Of a DNA stretch of 64,000 nucleotides, positions 63,913-64,000 are shown one piece after another (position 1 is the stretch's first letter; every line of letters begins with the position of its first letter). This DNA comes from Archangium gephyra. GTDB lineage: Bacteria > Myxococcota > Myxococcia > Myxococcales > Myxococcaceae. The position numbers and the translations under genes were made by a program. The notes under the pieces are model-generated. The model saw nothing but the letters and a program-made list of their open reading frames with translations. It was not told the DNA's origin and ran no database searches. Where the stretch lies: NCBI GenBank assembly GCA_003243425.1, contig QFQP01000007.1:145515-209514 (forward strand). Reading direction: 5' to 3'.

Positions 63913-64000
63913 ACGAACCGTCTAGAGGCGATCTCGGAATTGGCGGCGTAACCACCTGAAGTTCGATCGCTTTCAGCGGGGGGATCGACAGATGAGGACG

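Overview
The window is one GC-rich chromosomal segment of a free-living bacterium, almost certainly a member of the Myxococcota (Myxococcales, Cystobacterineae/Archangiaceae-like). The evidence is a protein of the myxobacterial paralogous family TIGR02265/DUF2378 (44306-44839), a myxobacterial-style PilZ domain (27718-28077), many lipoproteins with GGG(S/T)AT linkers, a Ser/Thr kinase with a WD40 propeller, and multi-PAS hybrid kinases. Coding density is high, no stretch over about 210 bases lacks a gene, and I found no rRNA, tRNA, CRISPR array or insertion sequence.

Layout. 1-2946: partial S24/S26 peptidase-like protein, an Ala/Lys-rich protein, a long hypothetical protein and a small membrane protein. 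2947-7118: delta-60 repeat lipoprotein, divergent from an imelysin-like lipoprotein and an HTTM membrane protein; a Fur-like palindrome sits on the imelysin start codon. 7122-10936: small enzymes and hypotheticals, two with apparent frameshifts. 11017-16143: PepSY-TM protein, secreted lipase, RhlE-type helicase, lectin-like lipoprotein. 16189-21153: zinc-ribbon pair, frameshifted ADP-ribosylglycohydrolase, YkgJ-type protein, methyltransferase, acid-phosphatase-like lipoprotein, YbaK. 21298-23436: a sigma-factor-like domain fused to a CpaB/SAF protein. 23437-27626: methyltransferase, epimerase, acyltransferase, hypotheticals. 27718-30311: a PilZ / histidine kinase / YIP1 operon. 30390-36626: Cys-rich lipoproteins, VanY-like peptidase, Ung, DUF3606, Nudix and YceI proteins. 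36803-41020: a four-gene glycan export and biosynthesis operon. 41063-48832: PEGA protein, RlmM-like methyltransferase, aldo/keto reductase, DUF2378 protein, SecA, MBL-fold protein. 48836-49396: remnants of a divergent reductase/TetR pair. 49390-57169: hybrid histidine kinase, a second glycan gene group (peptidoglycan-binding protein, double GT4, coiled-coil protein), PilZ, GT4. 57170-63912: STAS and RsbU-type phosphatase, kinase-WD40, VWA protein, SRPBCC protein.

How the genes fit together. Three themes recur. The first is envelope and glycan work: the Wzm/Wzt exporter with SDR and glycosyltransferase, GT4 enzymes, peptidoglycan-binding hydrolase-like proteins and SecA. The second is signalling: two histidine kinases, two PilZ proteins, the RsbU/STAS pair, the kinase-WD40 protein and the sigma-CpaB fusion. 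The third is a set of surface or secreted lipoproteins with low-complexity linkers.

Data quality. Three genes, and possibly a fourth, are broken by 1-2 base shifts, mostly in short G or GC runs. That may mean residual assembly indels rather than true pseudogenes, so the broken genes are described at full extent. All annotation is from reading the sequence; no database search was run.
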